In this document: piece after piece, positions 43,901-58,900 of the stretch
How positions within the stretch are numbered: position 1 is the first letter of the stretch
Layout: each line of letters starts with the position of its first letter
Origin: Aplectana chamaeleonis
Lineage: Eukaryota; Nematoda; Chromadorea; Rhabditida; Cosmocercidae
Direction: 5' to 3'
DNA: 64,000 nt
Assembly: GCA_029168955.1 (NCBI GenBank)
Contig: JAPDOI010000185.1
Location: forward strand, 62,001 to 126,000
Notes under the pieces: model-generated
The model's input: only the letters and a program-made list of their open reading frames with translations
Databases searched by the model: none
Told to the model about the DNA's origin: nothing
Translations under genes and position numbers: made by a program

Positions 43901-46900
43901 CGATGACGTCATCAGAAGCCCGAAGCACTTTTCACGATGTACCGATGACGTCATCAGGAGCCCGAAGCACTTTTCACGATGTCCCGATGACGTCATCAGA
44001 AGCCCGAAGCACTTTTCACGATGTCCCGATGACGTCATCAGAAGCCCGGAGCACTTTTCACGATGTCCCGATGACGTCATCAGAAGCCCGAAGCACTTTT
44101 CACGATGTCCCGATGACGTCATCAGAAGCCCGAAGCACTTTTCACGATGTCCCGATGACGTCATCAGAAGCCCGGAGCACTTTTCACGATGTCCCGATGA
44201 CGTCAGCAGAAGCCCGAAGCACTTTTCACGATGTCCCGATGACGTCATCAGAAGCCCGAAGCACTTTTCACGATGTCCCGATGACGTCATCAGAAGCCCG
44301 AAGCACTTTTCACGATGTCCCGATGACGTCATCAGAAGCCCGAAGCACTTTTCACGATGTCCCGATGACGTCGTCAGAAGCCCGAAGCACTTTTCACGAT
44401 GTCCCGATGACGTCATCAGAATCCCGAAGCATTTTTCACGACGTCCCGATGACGTCATCAGAAGCCCGAAGCATTTTTCACGACGTCCCGATGACGTCAT
44501 CAGAATCCCGAAGCACTTTCACGATGTCCCGATGACGTCATCAGAAGCCCGAACCACTTTTCACGATGTCCCGATGACGTCATCAGAAGCCCGAAGCACT
44601 TTCACGATGTCCCGATGCCGGCATCGGAAGCCGGAAGCCCTTTCCACGATGACTCGATGACGCCATCAGAAGCCCGGAGCACTTTTCACGATGTCCCGAT
44701 GACGTCATCAGAAGCCCGAAGCACTTTTCACGATGTCCCGATGACGTCATCAGAAGCCCGAAGCACTTTTCACGATGTCCCGATGACGTCATCGGAAGCC
44801 CGAAGCACTTTTCACGATGTCCCGATGACGTCATCAGAAGCCCGAAGCACTTTTCACGATGTCCAGATAACGTCATCAGGAGCCCGAAGCACTTTTCACG
44901 ATGCCCCGATGACGTCATCAGAAGCCCGAAGCACTTTTCACAACGTCCCGATGACGTCATCAGAAGCCCGAAGCACTTTTCACGACGTCCCGATGACGTC
45001 ATCAGAAGCCCGAAGCACTTTTCAGGATGTCCCGATGACGTCATCAGAAGCCCGAAGCACTTTTCAGGATGTCCCGACGACGTCATCAGAAGCCCGAAGC
45101 ACTTTTCAGGATATCCCGATGACGTCATCAGAAGCCCGAAGCACTTTTCAGGGTGTCCCGATGACGTCATCAGAAGCCCGAAGCTTTTTTCACGACGTCC
45201 CGATGACGTCATCAGAAGCCCGAAGCACTTTTCACGACGTCCCGATGACGTCATCAGAAGCCCGAAGCACTTTTCACGACGTCCCGATGACGTCATCAGA
45301 AGCCCGAAGCACTTTTCGAGATGTCCCGATGACGTCATCAGAAGCCCGAAGCACTTTTCACGATGTCCCGATGACGTCATCAGAAGCCCGAAGCACTTTT
45401 CACGATGTCCCGATGACGTCATCAGAAGCCCGAAGCACTTTTCACGATGTCCCGATGACGTCATCAGAAGCCCGAAGCACTTTTCACGATGTCCCGATGA
45501 CGTCATCAGAAACCCGAAGCGCTTTTCACGATGTCTTGATGACGTCATCAGAAGCCCGAAGCGCTTTTCACGATGTCCCGATGACGTCATCAGAAGCCCG
45601 AAGCACTTTTCACGATGTCCCGATGACGTCATCAGAAGCCCGAAGCGCTTTTCACGATGTCCCGATGACGTCATCAGAAGCCCGAAGCACTTTTCACGAT
45701 GTCCCGATGACGTCATCAGAAGCCCGAAGCACTTTTCACGATGTCCCGATGACGTCATCAGAAGCCCGAAGCACTTTTCACGATGTCCCGATGACGTCAT
45801 CAGAAGCCCGAAGCACTTTTCACGATGTCCCGATGACGTCATCAGAAGCCCGAAGCACTTTTCACGATGTCCCGATGACGTCATCAGAAGCCCGGAGCAC
45901 TTTTCACGATGTCCCGATGACGTCATCAGAAGCCCGGAGCACTTTTCACGATGTCCCGATGACGTCATCAGAAGCCCGAAGCACTTTTCACGATGTCCCG
46001 ATGACGTCATCAGAAGCCCCAAGCCTTTTTCACGATGTCCCGATGACGTCATCAGAAGCCCGGAGCACTTTTCACGATGTCCCGATGACGTCATCAGAAG
46101 CCCGGAGCACTTTTCACGATGTCCCGATGACGTCATCAGAAGCCCGAAGCACTTTTTCACGATGTCCCGATGACGTCATCAGAAGCCCGAAGCACTTTTC
46201 ACGATGTCCCGATGACGCCATCAGAAGCCCGAAGCACTTTTCACGATGTTCGGATGACGTGATCAGAAGCCCGGAGCACTTTTCACGATGTCCCGATGAC
46301 GTCATCAGAAGCCCGAAGCACTTTTCACGATGTCCCGATGACGTCATCAGAAGCCCGAAGCACTTTTCACGATGTCCCGATGACGTCATCAGAAGCCCGA
46401 AGCACTTTTCACGATGTCCCGATGACGTCATCAGAAGCCCGAAGCACTTTTCACGATGTCCCGATGACGTCATCAGAAGCCCGAAGCACTTTTCACGATG
46501 TCCCGATGACGTCATCAGAAGCCCGGAGCACTTTTCACGATGTCCCGATGACGTCATCAGAAGCCCGAAGCACTTTTCACGACGTCCCCATGACGCCGTC
46601 AGAAGCCCGAAGCATTTTTCACGATGTCCCGATGACGTCATCAGAAGCCCTAGCACTTTTCACGATGTCCCGATGACGTCATCAGAAGCCCGAAGCACTT
46701 TTCACGATGTCCCGATGACGTCGTCAGAAGCCCGAAGCACTTTTTCACGATGTCCCGATGACGTCATCAGAAGCCCAGCACTTTCACGATGTCCCGATGA
46801 CGTCATCAGAAGCCCGAAGCACTTTTCACGATGTCCCGATGACGTCATCAGCCCGGAACACTTTTCACGATGTCCCGATGACGCCATCAGAAGCCCGAAG

Positions 46901-49900
46901 CACTTTTTCACGATGTCCCTATGACGTCATCAGAAGCCCGAAGCACTTTTCACGATGTCCCGATGACGTCATCAGAAGCCCGGAGCACTTTTCACGACGT
47001 CCCGATGACGTCATCAGAAGCCCGAAGCACTTTTCACGATGTCCCGATGACGTCATCAGAAGCCCGAAGCACTTTTCACGATGTCCCGATGACGTCATCA
47101 GAAGCTCGAAGCACTTTTCACGATGTCCCGATGACGTCATCAGAAGCCCGAAGCACTTTTCACGATGTCCCGATGACGTCATCAGAAGCCCGGAGCACTT
47201 TTCACGATGTTCCGATGACGTCATCAGAAGCCCGAAGCACTTTTCACGACGTCCCCATGACGCCGTCAGAAGCCCGGAGCACTTTTCACGATGTCCCGAT
47301 GACGTCATCAGAAGCCCGAAGCACTTTTCACGATGTCCCGATGACGTCATCAGAAGCCCGAAGCACTTTTCACGATGTCCCGATGACGTCATCAGAAGCC
47401 CGAAGCACTTTTCACGATGTCCCGATGACGTCATCAGAAGCCCGAAGCACTTTTCACGATGTCCCGATGACGTCATCAGAAGCCCGAAGCACTTTTCACG
47501 ATGTCCCGATGACGTCATCAGAAGCCCGGAGCACTTTTCACGATGTCCCGATGACGTCATCAGAAGCCCGAAGCACTTTTCACGATGTCCCGATGACGTC
47601 ATCAGAAGCCCGGAGCACTTTTCACGATGTCCCGATGACGTCATCAGAAGCCCGGAGCACTTTTCACGATGTCCCGATGACGTCATCAGAAGCCCGAAGC
47701 ACTTTTCACGATGTCCCGATGACGTCATCAGAAGCCCGGAGCACTTCTTACGATGTCCCGATTACGTCATCAGAAGCCCGACGCACTTTTCACAATGTCC
47801 CGATGACGTCATCAGAAGCCCGAAGCACTTTTCACGATGTCCCGATGACGTCATCAGAAGCCCGAATCACTTTTCACGATGTCCCAATGACGTCATCAGA
47901 AGCCCGAAGCACTTTTCACGATGTTCCAATGACGTCATCAGAAGCCCGAAGCACTTTTCACGATGTCCCGATGACGTCATCAGAAGCCCGGAACACTTTT
48001 CACGATGTCCCGATGACGTCATCAGAAGCCCGAAGCACTTTTCACGATGTCCCGATGACGTCATCAGAAGCCCGAAGCACTTTTCACGATGTCCCGATGA
48101 CGTCATCAGAAGCCCGAAGCACTTTTCACGATGTCCCGATGACGTCATCAGAAGCCCGAAGCACTTTTCACGATGTCCCGATGACGTCATCAGAAGCCCG
48201 AAGCACTTTTCACGATGTCCCGATGACGTCATCAGAAGCCCGGAGCACTTTTCACGATGTCCCGATGACGTCATCAGAAGCCCGGAGCACTTTTCACGAT
48301 GTCCCGATGACGTCATCAGAAGCCCGAAGCACTTTTCACGATGTCCCGATGACGCCATCAGAAGCCCGAAGCACTTTTTCACGATGTCCCGATGACGCCA
48401 TCAGAAGCCCGAAGCACTTTTTCACGATGTCCCGATGACGTCATCAGAGGCCCGAAGCACTTTTCACGATGGTCCCGATGACGTCATCAGGAGCTCGAAG
48501 CACTTTTCACGATGACCCGATGACGCCATCAGAAGCCCGAAGCACTTTTCACGATGTCCCGATGACGTCATCAGAAGCCCGAAGCACTTTTCACGATGTC
48601 CCGATGACGTCATCAGAAGCCCGGAGCACTTTTCACGATGTCCCGATGACGTCATCAGAAGCACGGAGTACTTTCCACGATGTCCCGATGACGTCATCAG
48701 AAGCCCGAAGCACTTTTCACGATGTCCCGATGACGCCATCAGAAGCCCGAAGCACTTTCCACGATGTCCCGATGACGCCATCAGAAGCCCGAAGCACTTT
48801 TCACGATGTCCTGATGACGTCATCAGAAGCCCGGAGCACTTTTCACGATGTCCCGATGACGTCAGCAGAAGCCCGGGGCACTTTTCACGATGTCCTGATG
48901 ACGTCATCAGGGGCCCGAAGCACTTTTCACGATGTCCCGATGACGTCATCCGAAGCCCGAAGCACTTTTCACGATGTGTCCCGATGACGTCATCAGAAGC
49001 CCGAAGCACTTTTTCACGATGTCCCGATGACGTCAATTTTCAGACGCCCGAAGCACTTTTCACGATGTCCCGATGACGTCATCAGAAGCCCGAAGCACTT
49101 TTCACGATGTCCCGATGACGCCATCAGAGGCTCGAAGCACTTTTCACGATGTCCCGATGACGTCATCAGAAGCCCGAAGCATCTTTTCACGATGTCCCGA
49201 TGACGTCATCAGAAGCCCGGAAGCACTTTTCACGATGTCCCGATGACGTCATCAGAAGCCCGAAGCACTTTTCACGATGTCCCGATGACGTCATCAGGAG
49301 CCCGAAGCACTTTTCACGATGTCCCGATGACGTGCCATCAGAAGCTTATCGAAGCAACTTTTCACGATGTCCCGATGACGTCGTCAGGAAGCCAAATTTC
49401 CTTCAACAGTCCCCACATCGTCACCGCAAAGGCCCAGACACTTTCGTTTGATATCCCTACACGTCGCTGCATGCGGCGCCGGAGCACTTTCTTCACTGAT
49501 GTCCCGATGACGTCATCAGAAGCCCGAAGCACTTTTCACGATGCAACCCGATGCACGTCATCAGAAGCTCAGCACTTTTCAGCATGATGCTGCGTCCCGA
49601 TGACGTCACCAGAAGCCCGAAGCACTTTTCAGCCGATGCAAGTCCCGATGACGTCATCAGAAGCCCGAAGCACTTTCTTCACGATGGGTCCTGATGACGT
49701 CACTTCAGAAGCCCAAAGCACTTTTCACGATGTCCCTGATGACGTCATCAGAAGCCCGGAAGCACTTTTCACGATGTCCCGATGCTTCGCCCATCAGAAG
49801 CTCAAAGCACTTTTCACTGATGTCCCGATGACGTCATCAGAAGCCCGGAGCACCTTTTCACGATGTCCCTGATGCACGTCATCAGAAGCCCGGAAGCACT

Positions 49901-52900
49901 TTTTCACGATGTCCCGATGACGTCATCATCAGAAGCCCGAAGCACTTTTCACGATGTCCCGATGACGTCATCAGAAGCTCCTGAAGCACTTTCACGATGT
50001 CCCGATGACGCCACCAGAAGCCCGGAGCACTTTTCACGATGTCCCGGGATGACGCCTACATCAGAAGCCCGAAGCACTTTTTCACGATGTCCCGATGACG
50101 TCACTGGAAAGTGGCCCGAAGCACTTCTTTCACGATGTCCCGGATGACGTCATCAGTAAAGCCCGGAGCACTTTTTCAAACGATGTGTCCCGATGACGCC
50201 GCATCAGAAGCCCGGAAGCACTTTTCACGATGTCCCTGATGACGTCATCAGAAGCCCGAAGCACTTTCTTCACGATGTCCCGATGACGTCATCAGAAGCC
50301 CGGAAGCCACCTTCTTCACGATGTCCCGATGACGTCATCAGAAGCCCGAAGCACTTCTTCACCAGAGATGTCCCTGATGACGTCATCAGAAGCCCGGGAA
50401 GCGATCTTTTCACGATGTCCCGATGACGTCATTATCAGAAGCCCGAAGCACTTTTCACGATGTCCCGATGACGTCATCTTAGAAGCACGAAGCACTTTTC
50501 ACGATGGTCCCGATGACGTCGCACTGGAAGCTCCGAAGCACTTTCTTCTTACCATGTCTTACGATGACGTCATCAGAAGCCCGAAGCACTTTTTCACGAT
50601 GTCCCGATGACGTCATCAGAAGCCCGAAGCGACTTTTTCACGATGTCCCGATGACGTCATCAGAAGCCCGAAGCAACTTTTCACGATGTCCCGATGACGT
50701 CATCGGTGAAGCCTCAGCACTTCTACGGATGGTCCTGACATCATCAGAAGCCCGAAGCACTTCTTTCGACGTCCCGATGACGCCACTGGTAAACCCGAAG
50801 CACTTTTTCTCGACGTTCCGATGACGTTTACCAGAAGCTTCCGGGAAGCACTTTTCACGATGTCCCGATGACGTTAATGAAACAGGCTTTTCGACGATCA
50901 AACCATGATCATCAGCATGGCGCACTTCATGATGTCCACACATCAGACAGCCCGGAAGCACTTTTCACGATGTCCCGATGACGCTCAATTGTAGCCCGGA
51001 AGCGACTTTTCACGATGTCCCGATGACGTCATCGAAGCCCTGGAAGCGAACTTTTCACGATGTCCCGATGACGTCATCAGAAAGCCCAAAGCACTTTTCA
51101 CGATGTCCCGATGACGTCATCAGAAGCACGAAGCACTTTTCACGATGTCCCGATGACGTCATCAGAAGCCCGAAGCACTTTTCACGATGTCCCGATGACG
51201 TCATCAGAAGCCCGGAAGCACTTTTCACGATGTCCCGATGACGTCGTCAGAAGCTTTCCGGAAGCACTTTTCACGATGTCCCGATGACGTCATCAGAAGC
51301 CCGAATGCCACTTTCACGATGTCCCGATGACGTCTTCAGAAGCCTGAAGCACTTTTTCACGATGCGTCCCGATGACGTCATCAGAAGCCCGGAAGCACTT
51401 TTCACGATGTCCCGATGACGTCATCAGAAGCCCGAAGCACTTTCACGATGTCCCGATGACGTCATCAGAAGCCCGAAGCACTTTTCACGAGTGTCCCGAT
51501 GACGTCATCAGAAGCCCGAAGCACTTTTCACTGATGTCCCGATGACGTCATCAGAAGCCCGAAGCACTTTTCACGATGTCCCGATGACGTCATCATGAAG
51601 CGCGCGAAGCACTTTTTTCGACGATGTCCCGATGACGTCATCAGTCGGAGCACACCATTACGTGAACTCCGACGACGTCATCAGAGTTTCAGCTGGATTT
51701 TCACGACGTCCACGCCAACAGCCTAGGGCACTTTCAATATCCAGACGTCGTTCGAAGCCCGAAGCACTTTTCACGATGTCCCGATGACGATCATCAGAGG
51801 CCTGAAGCACTCTTCACGATGTCGTCCGATGACGTCATCAGAAGCCCGGAAGCACTTTTTCACGATGTCCCGATGACGTCATCAGTAGTCTTGCTACCAC
51901 GACGTCCTGATGATCGTTGCCCGAAGCGCGGCAACTCTTTCACGATGTCCCGATGACGTCATCAGAAGCCCGAAGCACTTTTTCACGATGTCCCGATGAC
52001 GTCATCAGAAGGCCTCGCTAATGCACCTTTCACGATGTCCCGATGACGTCAGCTTCAGAAGCCCGAAGCACTCTTTCACAGATGTCCGACAACGATTGAC
52101 GTCATCAGAAGCCCGAAGCACTTTTCACGATGTCCCGATGACGTCAGTCAGAAGCCCGAAGCACTTTTTCACGATGTCCCGATGACGTCATCAGAAGCCC
52201 GAAGCTACTTTTCACTGACGTCCCGATGACGATCATCAGAAGCCCGAAGCTACTTTCACGATGTCCCGATGACGTCATCAGAAGCTCGAAGCACTTTTCA
52301 CGATAGTCCCGATGACGTCATCAGAAGCCCGGAAGCACTTTTCACGATGTCCCTGATGACGTCATCAGAAGCCCGGAAGCACTTCTTTTCAACGATGTCC
52401 CGATGACGTCATCAGAAGCCCGAAGCACTTTTCACGATGTCCCGATGACGTCATCAGAAGCCCGGAGCACTTTTTCACGATAGTCCCGATGACGTCATCA
52501 GAAGCCCGGGAAGCACTTTCTTCACGGATGTCCCGATGACGTCATCAGAAGCTCCGAAGCACTTTTCACGATGTCCCGATGACGTCATCAGAAGCCCCGG
52601 AGCACTTTTCACGATGTCCTGATGACGTCGTCAGAAGCCCGAAGCACTTTTCACGAGCTCCCCAGGACGTCATCAGAAGCCCGAAGCATCTTCTTTCACG
52701 ATGTCCCGATGACGTCATCAGAAGCCCGGAAGCACTTTTTCACGATGTCCCGATGACGCCATCAGAAGCCCGGAAGCACTTTTCACGATGTCCTGATGAC
52801 GTCATCAGGAAGCCCGGAGCACTTTTCACGTGATGTCCCGATGACGCCATCAGAAGCTCCGGAAGCACTTTTCACGATGTCCCGATGACGCCAACAGAAG

Positions 52901-55900
52901 CCCGGAGTTAATTCACTTTTCACGATGTCCCGATGCGATTTCGTCATCAGAAGCCCGAAGCACTTTTCACGATGTCCCGATGACGTCAGTCAGAAGCCCG
53001 GAAGCACTTTTCACGATGGAATCCCGATGACGTCATCAGAAGCCCGGGAGCACTTTTCACGATAGTCCCGATGACGTCATCAGAAGCTCCGAAGCACTTT
53101 TCTTCACGATGTCCCGAATGACGTCATCAGAAGCTCCGGAGCACTTTTCACGATGTCCCGATGACGTCATCAGATAAAAGCCCGAAGCGACTTTTCACGA
53201 TGTCCCGATGACGTCATCAGAAGCCCGGAAGCACTTTCTCACGAATGTCCCGATGACGTCATCAGAAGCCCGGAGCACTTTTCACGATAAATCCCGATGA
53301 CGTCATCAGGAAGCCCGGAAGCACTTTTCACGATGTCCCGATGACGTCATCAGAAGCCCGAAGCACTTTCACGATGTCCCGATGACGTCATCAGAAGCCC
53401 AAAGCACTTTTCACGATGCTGTCCTGATGACGTCATCAGAAGCCCGAAGCACTTCTTCACAGATGTCCCGATGACGTCGCTGAGGCGTGCGTGCCACTTC
53501 ACGTCCCGATATCAGAAGCCCGAAGCACTTTTCACGATAAGTCCCCGATGACGCCATCAGCTGAAGCCCGGAGCACTTTCACGATGTCCCGATGACGTCG
53601 TCAGAAGCCTGAAGCACTTTTCACAGATGTCCCGATGACGCTCATCAGAAGCCCGAAGCACTTTCTTCACGATCGTCCCGATGACGTCATCAGAAGCCCG
53701 AAGCACTTTTCTACGATGTCCCGATGACGTCAGTCAGGAAGCCCGGAAGCACTTTTCACGATGGATAAACCCGATGACGCCACTCAGAAGCCCGAAGCAC
53801 TTTTCACGATGGGTCCCGATGACGTCATCAGAAGTGCCCGTAAGCACTTTTCACGATGTCCCCGATGACGTCATCAGAAGCCCGGAAGCCACTTTTCACG
53901 ATGTCCCGATGACGTCATCAGAAGCCCGGAAGCACTTTTCACGATGTCCCGATGACGTCATCAGAAGCTCCGAAGCACTTTTTCACGATGTCCCGGATGA
54001 CGTCATCAGAAGCCCGGGAGCGACTTTTCACGTGATGTCCCGATGACGCTCATCAGAAGCCCGAAGCCACTTCTTTCTACGATGTCCCGATGACGTCATC
54101 AGAAGCCCGAAGCACTTTTCACGATGTCCCGATGACGTCATCAGAAGCCCGAAGCACTTTTCACTGAGCGCCGTCCCGATGACGTCAGTCAGAAGCCCGG
54201 AAGCACTTTTCACGATGTCCTGATGACGTCACTTCAGAAGCCCGAAGCGACTTTTCACGATGTCCCGATGACGTCATCAGAAGCCTGGAGCACTTTTCAT
54301 CGATGTCCTGATGACGTCGTCAGAGGCCTGGGAAGCACTTTTTCACGGATGTCCCGAGTCCGACGTCATCAGAAGCCCGAAGCTACTTTCACGATGTCCC
54401 GATGACGTCATCAGGAAGCCCGGAAGCACTTTTCACGATGTCCCGATGACGTCATCAGAAGCCCGAAGCACTTTTCTCGACGTCTGATGACGCCACTGTG
54501 CTCAAAGCACTTTTACGATAACCGATGACGTTATCAGAAGCCCGGTGCACTTTTCACGATGTGTCCTGATGACGTCACCGGGAAGCACGGAGCACTTTCC
54601 ACGATGTCCCGATGACGTCATCAGAAGCCCGAAGCACTTTTCACGATGTCCCGATGACGTCATCAGAAGCCTGAGCACTTTTCACGATGTCCCGATGACG
54701 TCATCAGAAGCCCGGAAGAAGCACTTTTCACGATGTCCCGATGACGCCATCAGAAGCCCAAAGCACTTTTCACGATGTCCCTGATGGACGCGTCATCAGA
54801 AGCACGAAGCACTTTTCACGATGTCCCGATGACGTCATCAGAAGCCCGGGAAGCACTTTTCACGATGTCCCGATGACGTCATCAGAAGCCCGGAGCACTT
54901 TTCACGATGTGTCCTGATGACGTCATCAGAGGCCCGGAAGCACCCTTTTCACGATGTCCCGATGACGTCATCAGAAGCCCGAAGCACTTTTTCACGATGT
55001 CCCGATGACGTCATCAGAAGCCCGGAGCACTTTTCTGCCGATGTCCCGATGACGCCGCCAGAAGCCCGAAGCACTTTCACGATGTCCCGATGATACGCTC
55101 ATCAGAAGCCCGAAGCACTTTCACGATGTCCCGATGACGTCATCAGAAGCCCGGAAGCACTTCTCTCACGATGTCCCGATGACGTCGTTTTTCAGAAGCC
55201 CAAAGCACTTTCACGATAACCCATGACGTCATCAGAAGCATTTACACTTTCACGATGTCCTGATGACGTCATCAGAAGCCCGAAGCACTTTTCACGATGT
55301 CCCGATGACGTCATCAGAAGCACGGAAGCACTTTTTCTTTACGATGTCCCGATGACGTCATCAGAAGCCCGGAAGCACTTTTTCACGATGTCCCGATGAC
55401 GTCATCAGAAGCCTGAAGCACTTTTCACTGATAACCATTGACGTCGTCAGCCCAGTCCTTTCCATTTGCGTCCCGGATGACGTCATCAGAAATCCCGAAG
55501 CACTTTTTCACGATGTCCCGATGACGTCATCAGAAGCCCGGGAAGCACTTTTCACGATGTCCCGATGACGTCATCAGAAGCCCGAAGCACTTTTCTTTCA
55601 CGATGTCCCGATGACGTCATCAGAAGCCCGAAGCACTTTTCACGATGTCCCGATGACGTCATCAGAAGCCCGGAAGCACTTTTCACGATGTCCCGATGAC
55701 GTCATCAGAAGCCCGAAGCACTTCTTTTCACGATGTCCCGATGACGCCATCAGAAGCCCGGAAGCACTTTTCACGATAGTCCCGATGACGTCGCATCAGA
55801 AGCCCGGGAAGCACTTTCATCACGATGTCCCGATGACGCGTCATCAGAAGCGCGCGGAAGCACTTCTTTCAACGATAGTCCCGATGACGTCATCAGAAGC

Positions 55901-58900
55901 CCGGAAGCACTTTTCACGATAGTCCCGATGACGTCATCAGAAGCCCGGAAGCACTTTTCACGATGTCCCGATGACGCTCATCGGTGAAGCCCGAAGCATC
56001 TTTTTCACGATGTCCTCTGGATGACGTCATCAGAAGCCTGAAGCACTTTTCGCGATGTCCTGATACGTCATCAGCCGGGAGCACTTTTCACGATGTCCTG
56101 ATGACGTCACCGGTAGCCCGGAGCACACGATTTCCGATGACGTCATCAGAAGCCCGGAAGCACTTTTCACGATGTCCTGATGACGTCATCAGAAGCTCCT
56201 AAGCACTTTTCACGATGTCCCTGGATGACGTCATCAGAAGCCCGGGAAGCACTTTTTCACGATGTCCCGATGACGTCATCAGAAGCCCGAAGCACTTTTC
56301 AATAGATGCCGTCCTGATGACGCCATCATCAGAAGCCCGGAAGCGCACTTTTCACGATGTCCCGATGACGTCATCAGAAGCCCGAAGCACTTTTTCACGA
56401 TGTCCCGATGACGTCATCATCAGGAAGCCCGAAGCACTTTTCACGATGTCCCGATGACGCCATCAGAAGCTTCCGAAGCACTTTTTCACGATGTCCCGAT
56501 GACGTCATCAGAAGCCCTGAAGCACTTTTTTCACGATGTCCTGATGACGTCATCAGAAGCCCGGGAGCACTTTTTCACGATGTCCCGATGACGTCATCAG
56601 AAGCCCGGAAGCACTTTTCTTCACGATGTCCCGATGACGTCAATCAGAAGCCCGGAAGCACTTTTCACGATACGTCCTGATGACGTCATCAGAAGCCCGG
56701 AAGCACTTTTCACGATGTCCCGACATGACGCTTCATCAGCCCGGAGCACTTTTTCACGATAGTCCCGATGACGTCATCAACAGAAGCCCGAAGCACTTTT
56801 CAGCGATGTCCCGATGACGTCATCAGAAGCCCGAAGCACTTTTTCTACGATGTCCCGATGACGTCATCAGAAGCCCGGAAGCACCTTTTCACGATGTCCT
56901 GATGATGCCATCAGAAGCCTGGTCTTTCCTGATAAATCCGATGACGTCACTGCAGAAGCCCGGAGCACTTTTCTACGATGTCCCGGATGACGTCACCAGA
57001 AGCCCGAAGCACTCTTTCACGATGTCCCGATGACGTCACAGGAAGCCCGGAGCACTTTTCACGATGTCCCTGATGACGTCATCAGAAGCCCGGAAGCACT
57101 TTTCACGATGTCCCGATGACGTCATCAGAAGCCCGAAGCACTTCTTCTAACGATGTCCCGATGACGCTCATCAGAAGCCTCGAAGCACTTTTCACGATGT
57201 CCCCGATGACGTCGTCAGAAGCCCTAAGCACTTTTTCACGGATAGTCCCGATGACGTCATCAGAAGCCCGGAGCACTTTTCATGATGTCCCAATGACGTC
57301 ATCAGAAGCCCGGAGCACTTTTCACGATGTCCCGATGACGTCATCAGAAGCCCGAAGCACTTTTCACGATGTCCCGATGACGTCATCAGAAGCCCCAAGC
57401 CTTTTTCACGATGTCCCGATGACGTCATCAGAAGCCCGAAGCACTTTTCAAGATGTCCCAATGACGTCATCAGAAGCCCGAAGCACTTTTCACGATGTCC
57501 TGATGACGTCATCAGAAGCCCGGAAGCACTTTTCACGATGTCCCGATGACGTCATCAGAAGCCCGAAGCACTTTTCACGATGTCCCGATGACGTCATCAG
57601 GAGCCCGAAGCACTTTTCACGATGTCCCGATGACGTCATCAGGACCCGGAAGCACTTTTCACGATGTCCCGATGACGTCATCAGAAGCCCGAAGCTCTTT
57701 TCACGACGTCCCGATGACGTCATCAGAAGCCCGAAGCACTTTTCACGATGTCCCGATGACGTCATCAGAAGCCCGAAGCACTTTTCGCGATGTCCCGATG
57801 ACGTCATCAGAAGCCCGAAGCACTTTTCACGATGTCCCGATGACGTCATCAGAAGCCCGAAGCTCTTTTCACGATGTCCCGATGACGTCATCAGAAGCCG
57901 GAAGCACTTTTCACGATGTCCCGATGACGTCATCAGAAGCCGGAAGCATTTTCCCGATGTCCCGATGACGTCATCAGAAGTCAGATGCACTTTTCACGAT
58001 GTCCCGATGACGTCATCAGAAGCCGGAAGCACTTTTCACGATGTCCCGATGGCGCCATCAGAAGCCCGAAGCACTTTTCACGATGTCCGGATGACGTCAG
58101 CACAACCGCGAAGCACTTTTCACGATGTCCCGATGATGTCATCAGAAGCCCGAAGCACTTTTCACGATGTCCCGATGACGTCATCAGAGGCCCGAAGCAC
58201 TTTTCACGATGTCCCGATGACGTCATCAGAAGCCCGAAGCACTTTTCACGATGTCCCGATGACGTCATCAGAGGCCCGAAGCACTTTTCACGATGTCCCG
58301 ATGACGTCATCAGAAGCCCGGAGCACTTTTCACGATGTCCCGATGACGTCATCAGAAGCCCGAAGCACTTTTCACGATGTCCCGATGACGTCATCAGAAG
58401 CCCGAAGCACTTTTCACGATGTCCCGATGACGTCATCAGAAGCCCGAAGCACTTTTCACGATGTCCCGATGACGTCATCAGAAGCCCGAAGCACTTTTCA
58501 CGATGTCCCGATGACGTCGTCAGAGGCGCGAAGCACTTTTCACGATGTCCCGATGACGTCATCAGAAGCCCGAAGCACTTTTCACGATGTCCCGATGACG
58601 TCATCAGAAGCCCGAAGCACTTTTCACGATGTCCCGATGACGTCATCAGAAGCCCGAAGCACTTTTTTTGATGTCCCGATGACGTCATCAGAAGCCCGAA
58701 GCACTTTCACGATGTCCCGATGCCCTCACCAGAAGCCCGAAGCACTTTTCACGATGTCCCGATGACGTCATCAGAAGCCCGAAGCACTTTTCACGATGTC
58801 CCGATGACGTCATCAGAAGCCCGGAGCACTTTTCACGATGTCCCGATGACGTCATCAGAAGCCCGAAGCACTTTTCACGATGTCCCGATGACGTCATCAG

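Noticed and set aside
44615..46924. 769-codon open frame across satellite B, and many others on both strands
   Set aside because: The frames follow the 42-bp period, exist on both strands at once, and encode only a 14-residue repeat. No start, splice or codon signal sets one apart.
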